Shown piece by piece: positions 35,391 through 43,650 of a DNA stretch of 64,000 nt. Position 1 is the stretch's first letter. The number at the start of each line of letters is the position of its first letter. The notes beneath the pieces are model-generated. The model did not search any database and was not told where the DNA came from. It saw only the letters and a list, made by a program, of their open reading frames with translations. The DNA comes from Streptomyces griseus (GTDB lineage Bacteria > Actinomycetota > Actinomycetes > Streptomycetales > Streptomycetaceae), in assembly GCF_900460065.1 (NCBI RefSeq), contig NZ_UAVD01000047.1, forward strand, positions 1 to 64,000, written 5' to 3'. A program made the translations under genes and the position numbers.

Positions 35391-35782
35391 TCCGGGTTCT
35401 CGCCCGGGTACGCGCTCTCGAACGCCGCGTGGAACAGGGCCGTGACGTCCTGCCCGGTGAGGCCCTCGGCGCGGGCCCGGTCCAGCCATTCCGCGAGCGC
35501 GGAGCGCAGCGGTGAGCCGGGGCCCGTCTGGGGCTGGGCGAGGGAGCGGGTGATGAAGGTGCCCGCTCCCTGGCGCACCTCGGCGAGGCCCATGCGTTCC
35601 AGTTCGCGGTAGGCCTTCAGGGTGGTGTTCGGGTTGACCTTGGTGGTCGAGGCGACCTGGGCGGCGGTGGGCAGCCGGTCACCCTCCTCCAGCGCGCCCA
35701 TGCGCAGCGCCTGCTCGACCTGCCGGACGATCTGGAGGTAGGTGGCCACTCCACTGCGCCGGTCGATGCGGAACACGACCAC
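35387..35782 (-). CDS. GntR-family regulator, YtrA type
   Basis: The protein has 131 aa. The N-terminal winged helix spans FRIDRRSGVATYLQIVRQVEQALR and NPNTTLKAYRELERMGLAEVRQGAGTF, followed by a short helical tail without a large ligand domain, as in YtrA proteins. GTG 35782 is preferred because GGAAGG precedes it; GTG 35791 and 35776 are alternatives. It is followed on the minus strand by no other gene and lies beside an ABC permease/ATPase pair. YtrA regulators usually repress such pairs. A 24-bp inverted repeat at 37763 is the likely operator. Confidence 0.92.
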   Translation of the reverse strand: MVVFRIDRRSGVATYLQIVRQVEQALRMGALEEGDRLPTAAQVASTTKVNPNTTLKAYRELERMGLAEVRQGAGTFITRSLAQPQTGPGSPLRSALAEWLDRARAEGLTGQDVTALFHAAFESAYPGENPD

Positions 35783-35836
35783 CGTCTTCACCTTCCGCTC
35801 GACTGCGACATTTTACGTGGGGGGAGAGCGGGGCGC

Positions 35837-36808
35837 TCACAGCGGGCGGCGGGTGGCCCGCCACAGGGTGAACGCCGTGAGCAGGACGGTTCCGGCGAGC
35901 AGGATGCCCGCGGCGGTCCACTGCATCGGCGCCATCTGGCTGTAGTCGAGGTACTCGATCACGTCGTTGACGATGCCGTGCTTCTCGATGCACGCGTTCT
36001 GCGCCTTCTCGGTCGCCTCGGCGCAGGTGCCCCAGCCGTACAGGGTCCCGTCGGCGCTGCCGACCCAGCGGTCCACCTCGTACGCCTCGGCGTAGCGGGC
36101 CGGGAGTTCGGTGTCCATCGGGTACGTGAACATCCGCGTCTCGCCGAGGCGTACGCGCAGCTCGTCCCAGACGAAGGTGGTGATCACGGTGAAGAGGAAC
36201 GTGACGACCATCGCCGGGAGCACCCGGCGGATCAGGGTGCCGATGGTGATGCCCGCTGCGGTGAGGAAGAGGAGGAACGCGGGCAGGACGGGGCCGGTGT
36301 TGTCGAAGATGACGCCGTCGATCCAGTCGCTGAGGAAGACCGAGCGGTACGGCTTCCACCACCAGGTGAACAGGGCCGAGAGGACGACTCCGGAGACCAG
36401 CGCGAGGGTGTAGGCCAGGCCCAGCTTGGCGATCAGCCACTGGCGGCGGGTCGCCGACTGGGTGGTGACGAGCTGCGCGGTGCCGTTCTCCTGGTCGCCC
36501 GCGATCAGCGGGGCGCCGATGAAGACGGCGAGGATCAGGGGGAGGCCGCCGAGGATCGAGGTGATGTACCGGTAGCCGCGGCTGTCGTCCAGCGGCTGGC
36601 CGGCGTCCTTCTCGGGCCAGCCCTTCGCGTCGAGCAGCTGGACCAGCTCGGCCCGTTCGTACACGATCCAGAGCGCGGCCAGCAGGGTGAGGCCGAGGAC
36701 GCAGACCAGCGCGGTCCGGTGCTGGCGGACGACGAGCCACGGCATTCCGCGCAGCAGGCGGCGCCCGGAGTCGGTCGCGGCGGGCTTCTCGGTGAGGGCG
36801 GTGCTCAT
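35837..36808 (-). CDS. ABC-2-type membrane permease of the YtrA-linked transporter
   Basis: The protein has 323 aa. It has about six TM segments with a large extracytoplasmic loop after TM5 (residues about 215-295). The start ATG 36808 overlaps the stop of the upstream ATPase gene by 4 nt. Members of this group respond to cell-envelope antibiotics. It is not clearly part of the biosynthetic cluster, being convergent with it and having its own regulator. Confidence 0.9.
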   Translation of the reverse strand: MSTALTEKPAATDSGRRLLRGMPWLVVRQHRTALVCVLGLTLLAALWIVYERAELVQLLDAKGWPEKDAGQPLDDSRGYRYITSILGGLPLILAVFIGAPLIAGDQENGTAQLVTTQSATRRQWLIAKLGLAYTLALVSGVVLSALFTWWWKPYRSVFLSDWIDGVIFDNTGPVLPAFLLFLTAAGITIGTLIRRVLPAMVVTFLFTVITTFVWDELRVRLGETRMFTYPMDTELPARYAEAYEVDRWVGSADGTLYGWGTCAEATEKAQNACIEKHGIVNDVIEYLDYSQMAPMQWTAAGILLAGTVLLTAFTLWRATRRPL

Positions 36809-37749
36809 GCGGCCTGGGTCCCTTCGGCCTCGACGCGGGCGCCCTGGGTGTAGAGCGAGGGCGCGTCCGGGGAGCGGAGATGGGCGAGGAGGACTTCCTC
36901 CAGGGAGGGCTCGGCGCTCTCCCAGTCGTCCGGGAGCGGGGCCCTCGGCCGGATCATCGCCTGGAACTGCCGCCCCTGGAGGCGGGTTTCGACGACGGTG
37001 TGGTCGGCCAGCTCGGGCGGCAGCGAGCCGTCCCGGGCCACCCCGGTGACCAGCGCGTGGGCCGGGACCAGCGCGTCGGCGTCACCGGCCATCCGGATCC
37101 GGCCCTCGGAGACGACCAGCAGGTAGTCGCACATGTCCTCCAGCTCGGTCAGCATGTGCGAGGACATCACCACCGTGGTGCCCCGCTCGACGGCCTCCGC
37201 CATCAGCAGGGTGCTCATCTCGTCGCGGGCCAGCGGGTCGAGGTCGGACATCGGCTCGTCCAGGAGCAGCAGCTCCGGCCGCTTGCCGAAGGCGAGCGCG
37301 AAGGCCACGCGGGTGCGCTGGCCGCCGGAGAGCGTGCCGACCCTGGCGTGCAGCGGGACGTTGCCCGAGCGGACGATCCGCGTCGCCGCGGCGGCGTCCC
37401 AGGCGGGGTTCAGCTCGGCGCCCATGCGCAGGGTGTCGGCCACGGTGAACCGCTTGAACAGCGGCTTCTCCTGGCCGAGGAAGGCGAAGGCAGGCATCAC
37501 GGCGGGGTCGTCGACCGGTACGCCGAAGATCCGCAGTTCGCCGGTGGTCGGCTGCACCTGCCGGGTCGCCAGCCCGAGCAGGGTGCTCTTGCCCGCGCCG
37601 TTCGGGCCGACCAGACCGCAGATGCGGCCGGCCGGGATCCGGAAGGAGCAGTCGCGCAGCGCCCAGCCGCGCCGGTAGCGCTTGCCCAGGCCGCGGGCTT
37701 CCAGCGCCCAGCTGCCGGACGTCGCGTTCGGAGTGCCCGTGTCCGCCAC
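36805..37749 (-). CDS. ABC transporter ATP-binding protein of the YtrA-linked transporter
   Basis: The protein has 314 aa from GTG 37749, which has GAGGTG seven bases upstream. A longer TTG start at 37776 is possible but would fall inside the operator palindrome. Walker A is GPNGAGKST, the signature LSGGQRTRVAFALA and Walker B LLLLDEPMSDLDP. The switch region contains SSHMLTELEDM. It energises the permease encoded downstream and is probably repressed by the GntR protein at 35387-35782. Confidence 0.93.
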   Translation of the reverse strand: MADTGTPNATSGSWALEARGLGKRYRRGWALRDCSFRIPAGRICGLVGPNGAGKSTLLGLATRQVQPTTGELRIFGVPVDDPAVMPAFAFLGQEKPLFKRFTVADTLRMGAELNPAWDAAAATRIVRSGNVPLHARVGTLSGGQRTRVAFALAFGKRPELLLLDEPMSDLDPLARDEMSTLLMAEAVERGTTVVMSSHMLTELEDMCDYLLVVSEGRIRMAGDADALVPAHALVTGVARDGSLPPELADHTVVETRLQGRQFQAMIRPRAPLPDDWESAEPSLEEVLLAHLRSPDAPSLYTQGARVEAEGTQAA

Positions 37750-37762
37750 GCGCCTCACCTCA

Positions 37763-37786
37763 ATTCCATTAGTCAATTAATGGAAT
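37763..37786. promoter_or_regulatory. Operator-like inverted repeat ahead of the GntR-linked ABC operon
   Basis: Perfect 9-bp arms, ATTCCATTA and TAATGGAAT, flank a 6-bp spacer in an AT-rich island within GC-rich DNA. The repeat lies 14 bp upstream of the chosen GTG start of the ATPase gene. It is a likely binding site for the YtrA-type regulator. The assignment is by position. Confidence 0.7.
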
Positions 37787-37830
37787 CATGGAGTCATGGG
37801 GGAATGGCTGTCAAGCCCGTCGGCCCGCGG

Positions 37831-37890
37831 GGAGGGGGGAGGGGGGAGGGGGGAGGAAGGGTGAGGAGAGAAGAGAAGGAGGGAGGGAGG
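37831..37890 (+). repeat. 60-bp polypurine tract with G-runs
   Basis: Positions 37831-37890 are all purines on the plus strand except one T at 37862. Several G5-G6 runs are spaced by single A, followed by GA-rich repeats. Four or more G-runs make a G-quadruplex possible. It lies just after the stop of the response regulator and before the ABC operator. Confidence 0.8.
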
Positions 37891-37891
37891 C

Positions 37892-38536
37892 TCAGCCGCG
37901 CAGGAACGCCAGGACCGCGAGCACCCGGCGGTTGGTGGCGTCCGAGACGTCGAGGCCGAGCTTGACGAGGATCGAACCGAAGTGCTTGCTGACCGTGCCC
38001 TCGCCGACGTGCAGGGCCTCGGCGACGGACGCGTTGGACCGCCCCTCCGCCATCAGCGCGAGCACCTCCACCTCACGGGCCGTGAGCCGCGCGAGCGGGT
38101 CGCGGCGGCGCCGGATCAGCTGCCGTACGACCTCGGGGTCCACCACCGTGGCGCCCTCGGACACCCGGCGCAGCGCGTCGGCGAACTCCTCGACGTGGCC
38201 GATGCGCTCCTTGAGCAGGTAGCCCACCCCCGTACCGTCCGAGGCGTCCAGCAGGTCCTCGGCGTAGGCGCGCTGGACGTACTGGCTGAGCACCAGCACC
38301 GGCAGCCCCGGCAGCCTCTCGCGCAGCGCGACCGCGGCCCGCAGGCCCTCGTCCGAGAAGCCGGGCGGCATCCGGACGTCGGTCACCACGATGTCCGGGC
38401 GGTGCTCCAGGGCGGCGGCCGTCAGCTCATCGGCGGTGCCCACGGCGGCGAGGACCCGGTGCCCGAAGCGCTCCAGCAGGCCCACCAGCCCCTCGCGCAG
38501 GAGCACGCTGTCCTCGGCCAGTACGACGCGCAGCAT
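37892..38536 (-). CDS. NarL/LuxR-type response regulator
   Basis: The protein has 214 aa. The receiver domain starts with MLRVVLAEDSVLLREGL, and the phosphoacceptor Asp is in IVVTDVRMP (about residue 53). The linker contains LSQYVQRAYAEDLL and Lys in YLLKERIG. The C-terminal HTH reads LTAREVEVLALMAEGRSNASVAEALHVGEGTVSKH. Its ATG overlaps the stop of the kinase gene (TGATG), so the pair is coupled. The divergent ABC transporter is the probable target, through the palindrome at 40102. Confidence 0.95.
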   Translation of the reverse strand: MLRVVLAEDSVLLREGLVGLLERFGHRVLAAVGTADELTAAALEHRPDIVVTDVRMPPGFSDEGLRAAVALRERLPGLPVLVLSQYVQRAYAEDLLDASDGTGVGYLLKERIGHVEEFADALRRVSEGATVVDPEVVRQLIRRRRDPLARLTAREVEVLALMAEGRSNASVAEALHVGEGTVSKHFGSILVKLGLDVSDATNRRVLAVLAFLRG

Positions 38537-40050
38537 CAGGTCCTTCCATCCGCGGGCGGGCAGGGAACCTCCAGCCCGAACACCGTCGGCCCCCCGGGCG
38601 GACTGGACAGTAGCAGGGTCCCGCCCAGCACCGAGAGGCGATCGGCGACGCCCTGGAGGCCCGTCCCGCCGACGCCCCCGCCCCCCGGCCCGCTCCCGTC
38701 GGGGCCCCCACCGCGGTCCCCGCCCGCTCGCCCGCTCCCGTTCCCGGCGGCCGTCCCGCCCACGCGGGCGCCCCCGCGTCCGTCGTCCTCGACGTCCACC
38801 GTCAGCCGCCCCCTCGCGTGCCCGCCGGTCACCGTCACACGGGTGGCCCCGCTGTGCTTCGCCACATTGGCCAACGCCTCGCTGACCGCGAAGTAGACCG
38901 CGGTCTCCACGGCCCGGGGCAGCCGCCCCGGTACGTCCAGGAGCACCTCGACCGGGACCGGCGAGCGGTCGGCCAGGTCCTCGACCGCGGCCGTCAGGCC
39001 CCGGTCGGTGAGGATGTGGGGGTGGATCCCGTGGATCAGCTCGCGGATCTCCACCAGCGCGGCCGACGCCTCCTCGTGCGCCCGGTCCAGCAGACCGCCC
39101 AGCGGTCCGGCGGGCCGCTCCAGCCGGGCGAGACCCAGCGTCATGGACAGGGCCACCAGCCGCTGCTGCGCCCCGTCGTGCAGGTCGCGCTCGATACGGC
39201 GGCGCTCCGCCTCGAACGCGTCCACCAGCCGCGTCCGCGACCGGTCCAGCTCCGCGATCCGGGAGTCGAGCGCGGAGTGCGGGGGCGAGAGGAGCGCCCG
39301 GGTCAGTACCGCCCGGCCCCGGGCCACCACCCCCAGCGGCCAGGTCAGCAACGGCAACAGCACCACCCCCGCCAGCAGCACCCCGAACGCCTCCGGCCAG
39401 GAGTCGGCGAGCCAGAGCTTCAGGACGCGCGCCTCCCCGTCCCCGCCCGCCGCCATCATCGCCGGGGTCCCGATCAGGCCGCCGCACACCAGCAGCACGC
39501 TGCCCACGGCCAGCGCCTCCAGCGGCCACAGGACGAAGGCGAACAGCAGCGCGTACGCCAACTCCCGCCAGGTACACCGCTCCTGGAGCCGGGTCCGCAG
39601 CCAGGACGCCAGGCCCGGACCGGGCGGTTCGCGGTGCGGATCGAGGAGCGGCGCCGGGTCGATCAGCCGGAGCCTGCGCCGCTCCAGCGCCGCCAGCGGA
39701 ATCCCGGCGAGGACGAGCGTCAGCAGCAGCGGTACGCCGATGACGAGGACGGTCAGCGCGCTGCCCGCGACCGCCAGCAGGAGCAGCGCCACCAGCGTCG
39801 CGACGCCGAGGGGCACGCTGGTCAGGAGGTAGAGCCCGGCCCGCCACGGCCGCCCGGCCAGGAGCCGGCGGGCCAGGGCCCGCGGGCGTGACCCGGGTGC
39901 GGCCCGGACGCCGGGGGCGGCCCGGCGCGGGGCCGGCCGGGGCCCGAAGGACGCGGCCGACCCGGGCTCCGGAGACGCGGGCGACCCGGGCTCCTGGGAA
40001 GCGGTCGACCCGGGCTCCGGGGACGCGGGCGGCGGGCTGGGGGAGAGCAT
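38536..40050 (-). CDS. Sensor histidine kinase (HisKA_3)
   Basis: The protein has 504 aa from ATG 40050; an upstream in-frame start at 40203 would read through the palindrome and is rejected. The cytoplasmic N-terminus has three near-repeats of a Ser/Pro/Glu/Gly motif. TM segments fill about residues 70-270. HisKA_3 follows with RRRIERDLHDGAQQR (phosphoacceptor His), then HATPase_c with a long Gly-rich insert (residues about 420-455) before GLQGVADRLSVLGG. It partners the response regulator encoded immediately downstream. Confidence 0.94.
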   Translation of the reverse strand: MLSPSPPPASPEPGSTASQEPGSPASPEPGSAASFGPRPAPRRAAPGVRAAPGSRPRALARRLLAGRPWRAGLYLLTSVPLGVATLVALLLLAVAGSALTVLVIGVPLLLTLVLAGIPLAALERRRLRLIDPAPLLDPHREPPGPGLASWLRTRLQERCTWRELAYALLFAFVLWPLEALAVGSVLLVCGGLIGTPAMMAAGGDGEARVLKLWLADSWPEAFGVLLAGVVLLPLLTWPLGVVARGRAVLTRALLSPPHSALDSRIAELDRSRTRLVDAFEAERRRIERDLHDGAQQRLVALSMTLGLARLERPAGPLGGLLDRAHEEASAALVEIRELIHGIHPHILTDRGLTAAVEDLADRSPVPVEVLLDVPGRLPRAVETAVYFAVSEALANVAKHSGATRVTVTGGHARGRLTVDVEDDGRGGARVGGTAAGNGSGRAGGDRGGGPDGSGPGGGGVGGTGLQGVADRLSVLGGTLLLSSPPGGPTVFGLEVPCPPADGRT

Positions 40051-40101
40051 GCCGGGCACGCTACGAGACGGTCCCCCGGGCGGGCCACCCCGCTCTCTGC
40101 C

Positions 40102-40133
40102 CTCCTGTGGTGGAGCTGGCTCCACCACAGGAG
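40102..40133. promoter_or_regulatory. 32-bp palindrome between a two-component system and an ABC transporter
   Basis: The 15-bp arms CTCCTGTGGTGGAGC (40102-40116) and GCTCCACCACAGGAG (40119-40133) match perfectly with a TG centre. It is the only strong palindrome in the 134-bp divergent region, centred 67 bp from each start codon. It is most likely the binding site of the NarL-type regulator, controlling both directions. There is no T-run for a terminator. Confidence 0.75.
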
Positions 40134-40184
40134 CCCCCGCTCGCTGCGATGTGCCGGGCGCGCCCGGCCGGTTGAGTCGACCCC

Positions 40185-40988
40185 ATGAATCCAGCAGCAG
40201 CAAGTGCCGCCCGGCCGAGCGCCGTTCGGCTCCGGTCCGTGACCCGTACCCACGGCCGCGAAGGCCGCGACGGCGGCACGGTGAAGGCGCTCGACGACGT
40301 CAGCCTGACCATCCGCCGCGGCACGTTCACCGCCGTCATGGGGCCCTCCGGTTCCGGCAAGTCGACGCTCCTGCACTGCGCCGCAGGCCTGGACCGGCCG
40401 ACCGGCGGCCGGGTGCTGCTCGGCGACACCGATCTGACCGGGCTGAGCGAGGCCCGGCTGACCCGGCTGCGCCGGGAGCGGATCGGCTTCGTCTTCCAGG
40501 CGTTCAACCTGCTGCCCTCCCTGACCGCCGCGCAGAACGTGGCCCTGCCCCTGCGGCTGGCCGGCCGGCGGCCACGCAGGGCCGAGGTGCTCCACGCCCT
40601 GGACCGGGTCGGCCTGCGCGGCCGGGCGGGCCACCGGCCCGGCGAACTCTCCGGCGGCCAGCAACAGCGGGTGGCGATCGCCCGCGCCCTGATGACCGGC
40701 CCCGAGGTGCTGTTCGGCGACGAACCGACCGGGGCCCTGGACTCCACCGCCGGCCGCGTGGTGCTCGGCCTGCTGCGTGAGATGACCGACGAGGGGCGCA
40801 CCGTGATCATGGTGACCCACGACCCGGTCGCCGCCTCCTTCGCCGACCGGGTCGTCTTCCTCGCCGACGGCCGGATCCGGGACGAGTTGGAGGGGCCCAC
40901 GGCGGAGCGGGTCGCCGCCCGCATGGCGGCCGACGCCGCCCCGGCCGCCCCGACGCGCTCCACCGGCTCGGCGGTGGTCCCGTGCTGA
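40185..40988 (+). CDS. MacB/LolD-type ABC transporter ATP-binding protein
   Basis: The protein has 267 aa. Walker A is GPSGSGKST, the Q-loop region FVFQAFNLLPSLTA, the signature LSGGQQQRVAIARAL and Walker B VLFGDEPTGALDS. The H-loop lies in MVTHDP. No clear ribosome-binding site precedes ATG 40185. It overlaps the FtsX-type permease by 7 nt. Such pairs extrude antimicrobial peptides or lipoproteins and are commonly controlled by an adjacent two-component system, as here. Confidence 0.95.
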   Translation: MNPAAASAARPSAVRLRSVTRTHGREGRDGGTVKALDDVSLTIRRGTFTAVMGPSGSGKSTLLHCAAGLDRPTGGRVLLGDTDLTGLSEARLTRLRRERIGFVFQAFNLLPSLTAAQNVALPLRLAGRRPRRAEVLHALDRVGLRGRAGHRPGELSGGQQQRVAIARALMTGPEVLFGDEPTGALDSTAGRVVLGLLREMTDEGRTVIMVTHDPVAASFADRVVFLADGRIRDELEGPTAERVAARMAADAAPAAPTRSTGSAVVPC

Positions 40989-43495
40989 CGCACGTACGGA
41001 GCGGGATGCGCCGGCGCTGGGTCACCTTCGTCGGCTCGTTCGTCGCCCTGGCCCTGGGGGTGGGCCTGATGGCGGCCACCGGACTCGCCCTCGCCGCGAC
41101 GTTCGGCGCCCCGGAGCGGGGCCCCGAACGGTTCGCCGCCGCCCCCGTCGTCGTGCGGGCCACCGACCACCTCCGCGTCGACACCCCGACCGGGACCCGG
41201 AGCAAGCCCCTCCGCCACCCCGGACCGGTCCGCGCACCGATCGCCGACCGGCTGGCCGCCCTCGGCCGCACGGTGGAGGACCGGACGTTCCCGGCGGACG
41301 TCACGGCTCCCCGCACCGGCCCCGACGCCGAGGAGCCGCGCACCGGCCCCGACGCCCGGGTCGGTCACCCGTGGCCGGTCGCCGCCGCGGCCCCGTACCG
41401 CCTCACCTCGGGCCGGCCCCCCGCCGCCCCCGGCGAGGTCGTCGTCACCACCGGGCCCGGCGGCGACCGGCTCCGCACCGGCGACCGTGTCCGGGTCCGC
41501 ACCCCGGCCGGGAACGGCCTGCGGACCGTCGTCGGCACCGTGGCCGGCCGGGGCTTCGAGGACGCCGTCTTCTTCACCCGCGACGAGGCCGCCCGGATCT
41601 CCCCGGCCATCGACGCCCTCGTGGTGCACGCCGACGCCACCGCCGTACGCCGGGCACTCGGGCCGGACAGCGGCATGGACGTCCTCACCGGCCACGACCG
41701 CCGCCGCGCCGACCCCGACCGCGACGCCCGGGCCCTGGTCTCCGTCAACGCCCTGCTCGGCACCGCCGCCGGCATCACCCTGTTCGTCTCCGCCGCCGTC
41801 GTGGCCTCGACGTTCTCCTTCGCCGTGGCCGCGCGGCGCCGGGAGTTCGGGCTGCTGCGCACGGTCGGCGCGACGCCCGGACAACTCCGCCGTGCGGTGT
41901 GCGCCGAGGCGGTCGTCATCGGCGTCCTCGCCTCGGCCGCGGGCGCGTGGCTCGGGGCCCGGGCCGCGCCCCTGCTCGTCGGCCGGATGGCCGGAGCGGG
42001 CCTCGCACCGCCCGGGTTCGCCCTCGGCGACGCCTCCTGGCCGCTGCACACCGCCTTCTGGACCGGGGTCTCCGTCGCCACGGCGGCGGCCCTCGCCTCC
42101 TGCCACCGGGCCGGGCGGACCGCCCCGACCGAGGCGCTGCGCGAGGCGGCCGTCGACAGCCGCGTCATGCCGGTGAGCCGATGGGCGACCGCCCTCCTCG
42201 TCCTGCTCGCCGGAGTGGGCCTGCCCGCGCTGGCGTTGGCCGTCGACCCCGGCGACCTGCTGGGCCGCAAGTCCTACGTCACCCGGCCCATGCTCCTCAT
42301 CGTCGGCTGCGCCCTCCTGGCCCCCGTCCTGGTGCGCCCCGTCGCCCGGCTGCTGACCTGGCCGCCCGCCCGGCTGCCCGGCGCCACCGGCGTACTCGTC
42401 CGGGAGAACACCGCCACCGGGGTGCGCAGGACAGCGGCCGTGGCCGCGCCCGTCCTCATCACCGTCGCCCTCGCCGCCACCCTGACGGGCACCGTCGCCA
42501 CCCTGGAGGAGGCCCGGGCCACCGAGGCGCGCACCGCCACGACCGCCGACTTCGTGGTGACGCCGGGACCGCGGGGCCGCCCGCCGGCGCCCGCCTTCGT
42601 GGCGGCGGCACGGTCCGTCGAGGGAGCCGTGGTCAGCGTCTCGCGGTCCACGGCCGTCACCGTCCTCGAAGAGGACACGGCCCTCGTCACCTCCGAGGCC
42701 CGCGCGGTCGACCCCGCCCGGCTGGCCGCCGTGTCGGACCTGCCCGTCACGGCCGGCCGGCTCGCCGACCTGGACGACGACGCGATCGTCGTCAACGAGG
42801 AGTGGCTGACCACCCGGGTCGGCGACCGGGTCACCGTCTGGCTCGGCGACGGGCGCAGGACCTCCCTGCGGATCGCCGCCGTCCTCGCCACCGGCACCGG
42901 CGACAACGGCGTCTACGTCACCCCGCGCAACGCCGGGGGAGCGGGCGTCGACCGGATCGACATCAAGGTCGCCGAGGGCGCGGACCCGCGGGCCGTCGCC
43001 GCCGCGCTGCACACCGCCGGGGCCGCCACCGACACGCGGGTCACGACCCGGGCCGCGTGGCTGGCCGCGAACGGCCCGGGGCCGGACGACCCCACCAGGA
43101 CCGGGCTCCGGATGATCCTCGGCATCGCGCTGCTCTGTACGGCGACGGCCCTGGCCAACACCCTGGTCATGGCCACCTCCGACCGGGGCCGCGATCTCGC
43201 CGTGCTCCGCCTGGCCGGGGCCACGACCGCCCAGGTCCTGCGGCTCGTCGCGGCCGAGGCGGTGGTGGCGGTCGGCGTCGGCGCCGTGCTCGGGGGCGGG
43301 GTCGCGGCGGTGAACCTGCTGGTGGTGCGGGGCGCGCTGGCACTGCTCGGCGTCACCTCCGGCATCGTCGTGCCGTGGGGAACGCTCGGCCTCGTGGTCG
43401 CCGCCGCCGCGCTCCTGGCCGCGCTCTCCGCCGTCCTCCCGGCCTCGCTCGCCCTGCGGACCCGCCCGGTCGAACTCGCGGGCGCCCGTGAGTAG
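40982..43495 (+). CDS. FtsX-like ABC transporter permease (duplicated FtsX domains)
   Basis: The protein has 837 aa from GTG 40982. TM1 is near the N-terminus (WVTFVGSFVALALGVGLMAATGLALAA), followed by a large extracytoplasmic domain. The first FtsX block is at about residues 250-390 (SFAVAARRREFGLLRTVGATPGQLRRAV). A central TM pair and a second extracytoplasmic domain follow. The second FtsX block is at about 710-830 (ATSDRGRDLAVLRLAGATTAQVLRLV). This ten-TM architecture is typical of actinobacterial MacB-like exporters. It is the partner of the ATPase at 40185. Confidence 0.94.
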   Translation: MLTHVRSGMRRRWVTFVGSFVALALGVGLMAATGLALAATFGAPERGPERFAAAPVVVRATDHLRVDTPTGTRSKPLRHPGPVRAPIADRLAALGRTVEDRTFPADVTAPRTGPDAEEPRTGPDARVGHPWPVAAAAPYRLTSGRPPAAPGEVVVTTGPGGDRLRTGDRVRVRTPAGNGLRTVVGTVAGRGFEDAVFFTRDEAARISPAIDALVVHADATAVRRALGPDSGMDVLTGHDRRRADPDRDARALVSVNALLGTAAGITLFVSAAVVASTFSFAVAARRREFGLLRTVGATPGQLRRAVCAEAVVIGVLASAAGAWLGARAAPLLVGRMAGAGLAPPGFALGDASWPLHTAFWTGVSVATAAALASCHRAGRTAPTEALREAAVDSRVMPVSRWATALLVLLAGVGLPALALAVDPGDLLGRKSYVTRPMLLIVGCALLAPVLVRPVARLLTWPPARLPGATGVLVRENTATGVRRTAAVAAPVLITVALAATLTGTVATLEEARATEARTATTADFVVTPGPRGRPPAPAFVAAARSVEGAVVSVSRSTAVTVLEEDTALVTSEARAVDPARLAAVSDLPVTAGRLADLDDDAIVVNEEWLTTRVGDRVTVWLGDGRRTSLRIAAVLATGTGDNGVYVTPRNAGGAGVDRIDIKVAEGADPRAVAAALHTAGAATDTRVTTRAAWLAANGPGPDDPTRTGLRMILGIALLCTATALANTLVMATSDRGRDLAVLRLAGATTAQVLRLVAAEAVVAVGVGAVLGGGVAAVNLLVVRGALALLGVTSGIVVPWGTLGLVVAAAALLAALSAVLPASLALRTRPVELAGARE

Positions 43496-43537
43496 TCGTC
43501 GCCGACCGCTCACCGGCACCCGTGCGCAGACGCGGTC

Positions 43538-43596
43538 GGCCGCTCACCGGCGCCCGCGGGGAGCCGTCGCCGTACCCGCGACGCCGGTGAGCGGCC
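43538..43596 (+). terminator. Long inverted repeat after the FtsX operon
   Basis: GGCCGCTCACCGGCG (43538-43552) and CGCCGGTGAGCGGCC (43582-43596) form a perfect 15-bp stem with a 29-nt loop. A partial copy of the left arm (CCGCTCACCGG) also lies at 43507-43517, so two alternative hairpins share one right arm. There is no T-run. Confidence 0.6.
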
Positions 43597-43638
43597 GGCG
43601 GCCGGGTCGCAACGCTCGTGATCAGCCCGTCCAGGGCA

Positions 43639-43650
43639 TAGGCTCGCCCC
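43639..43650 (+). promoter_or_regulatory. -10 element suggesting a leaderless otsB transcript
   Basis: TAGGCT (43639-43644) ends six bases before ATG 43651, and there is no ribosome-binding site between them. Transcription would start at or next to the A of the ATG. No good -35 is visible. Confidence 0.4.

Noticed and set aside
36805..37776. TTG 37776 as the ATPase start
   Set aside because: The codon lies inside the operator palindrome and lacks a ribosome-binding site. GTG 37749 with GAGGTG upstream is preferred.
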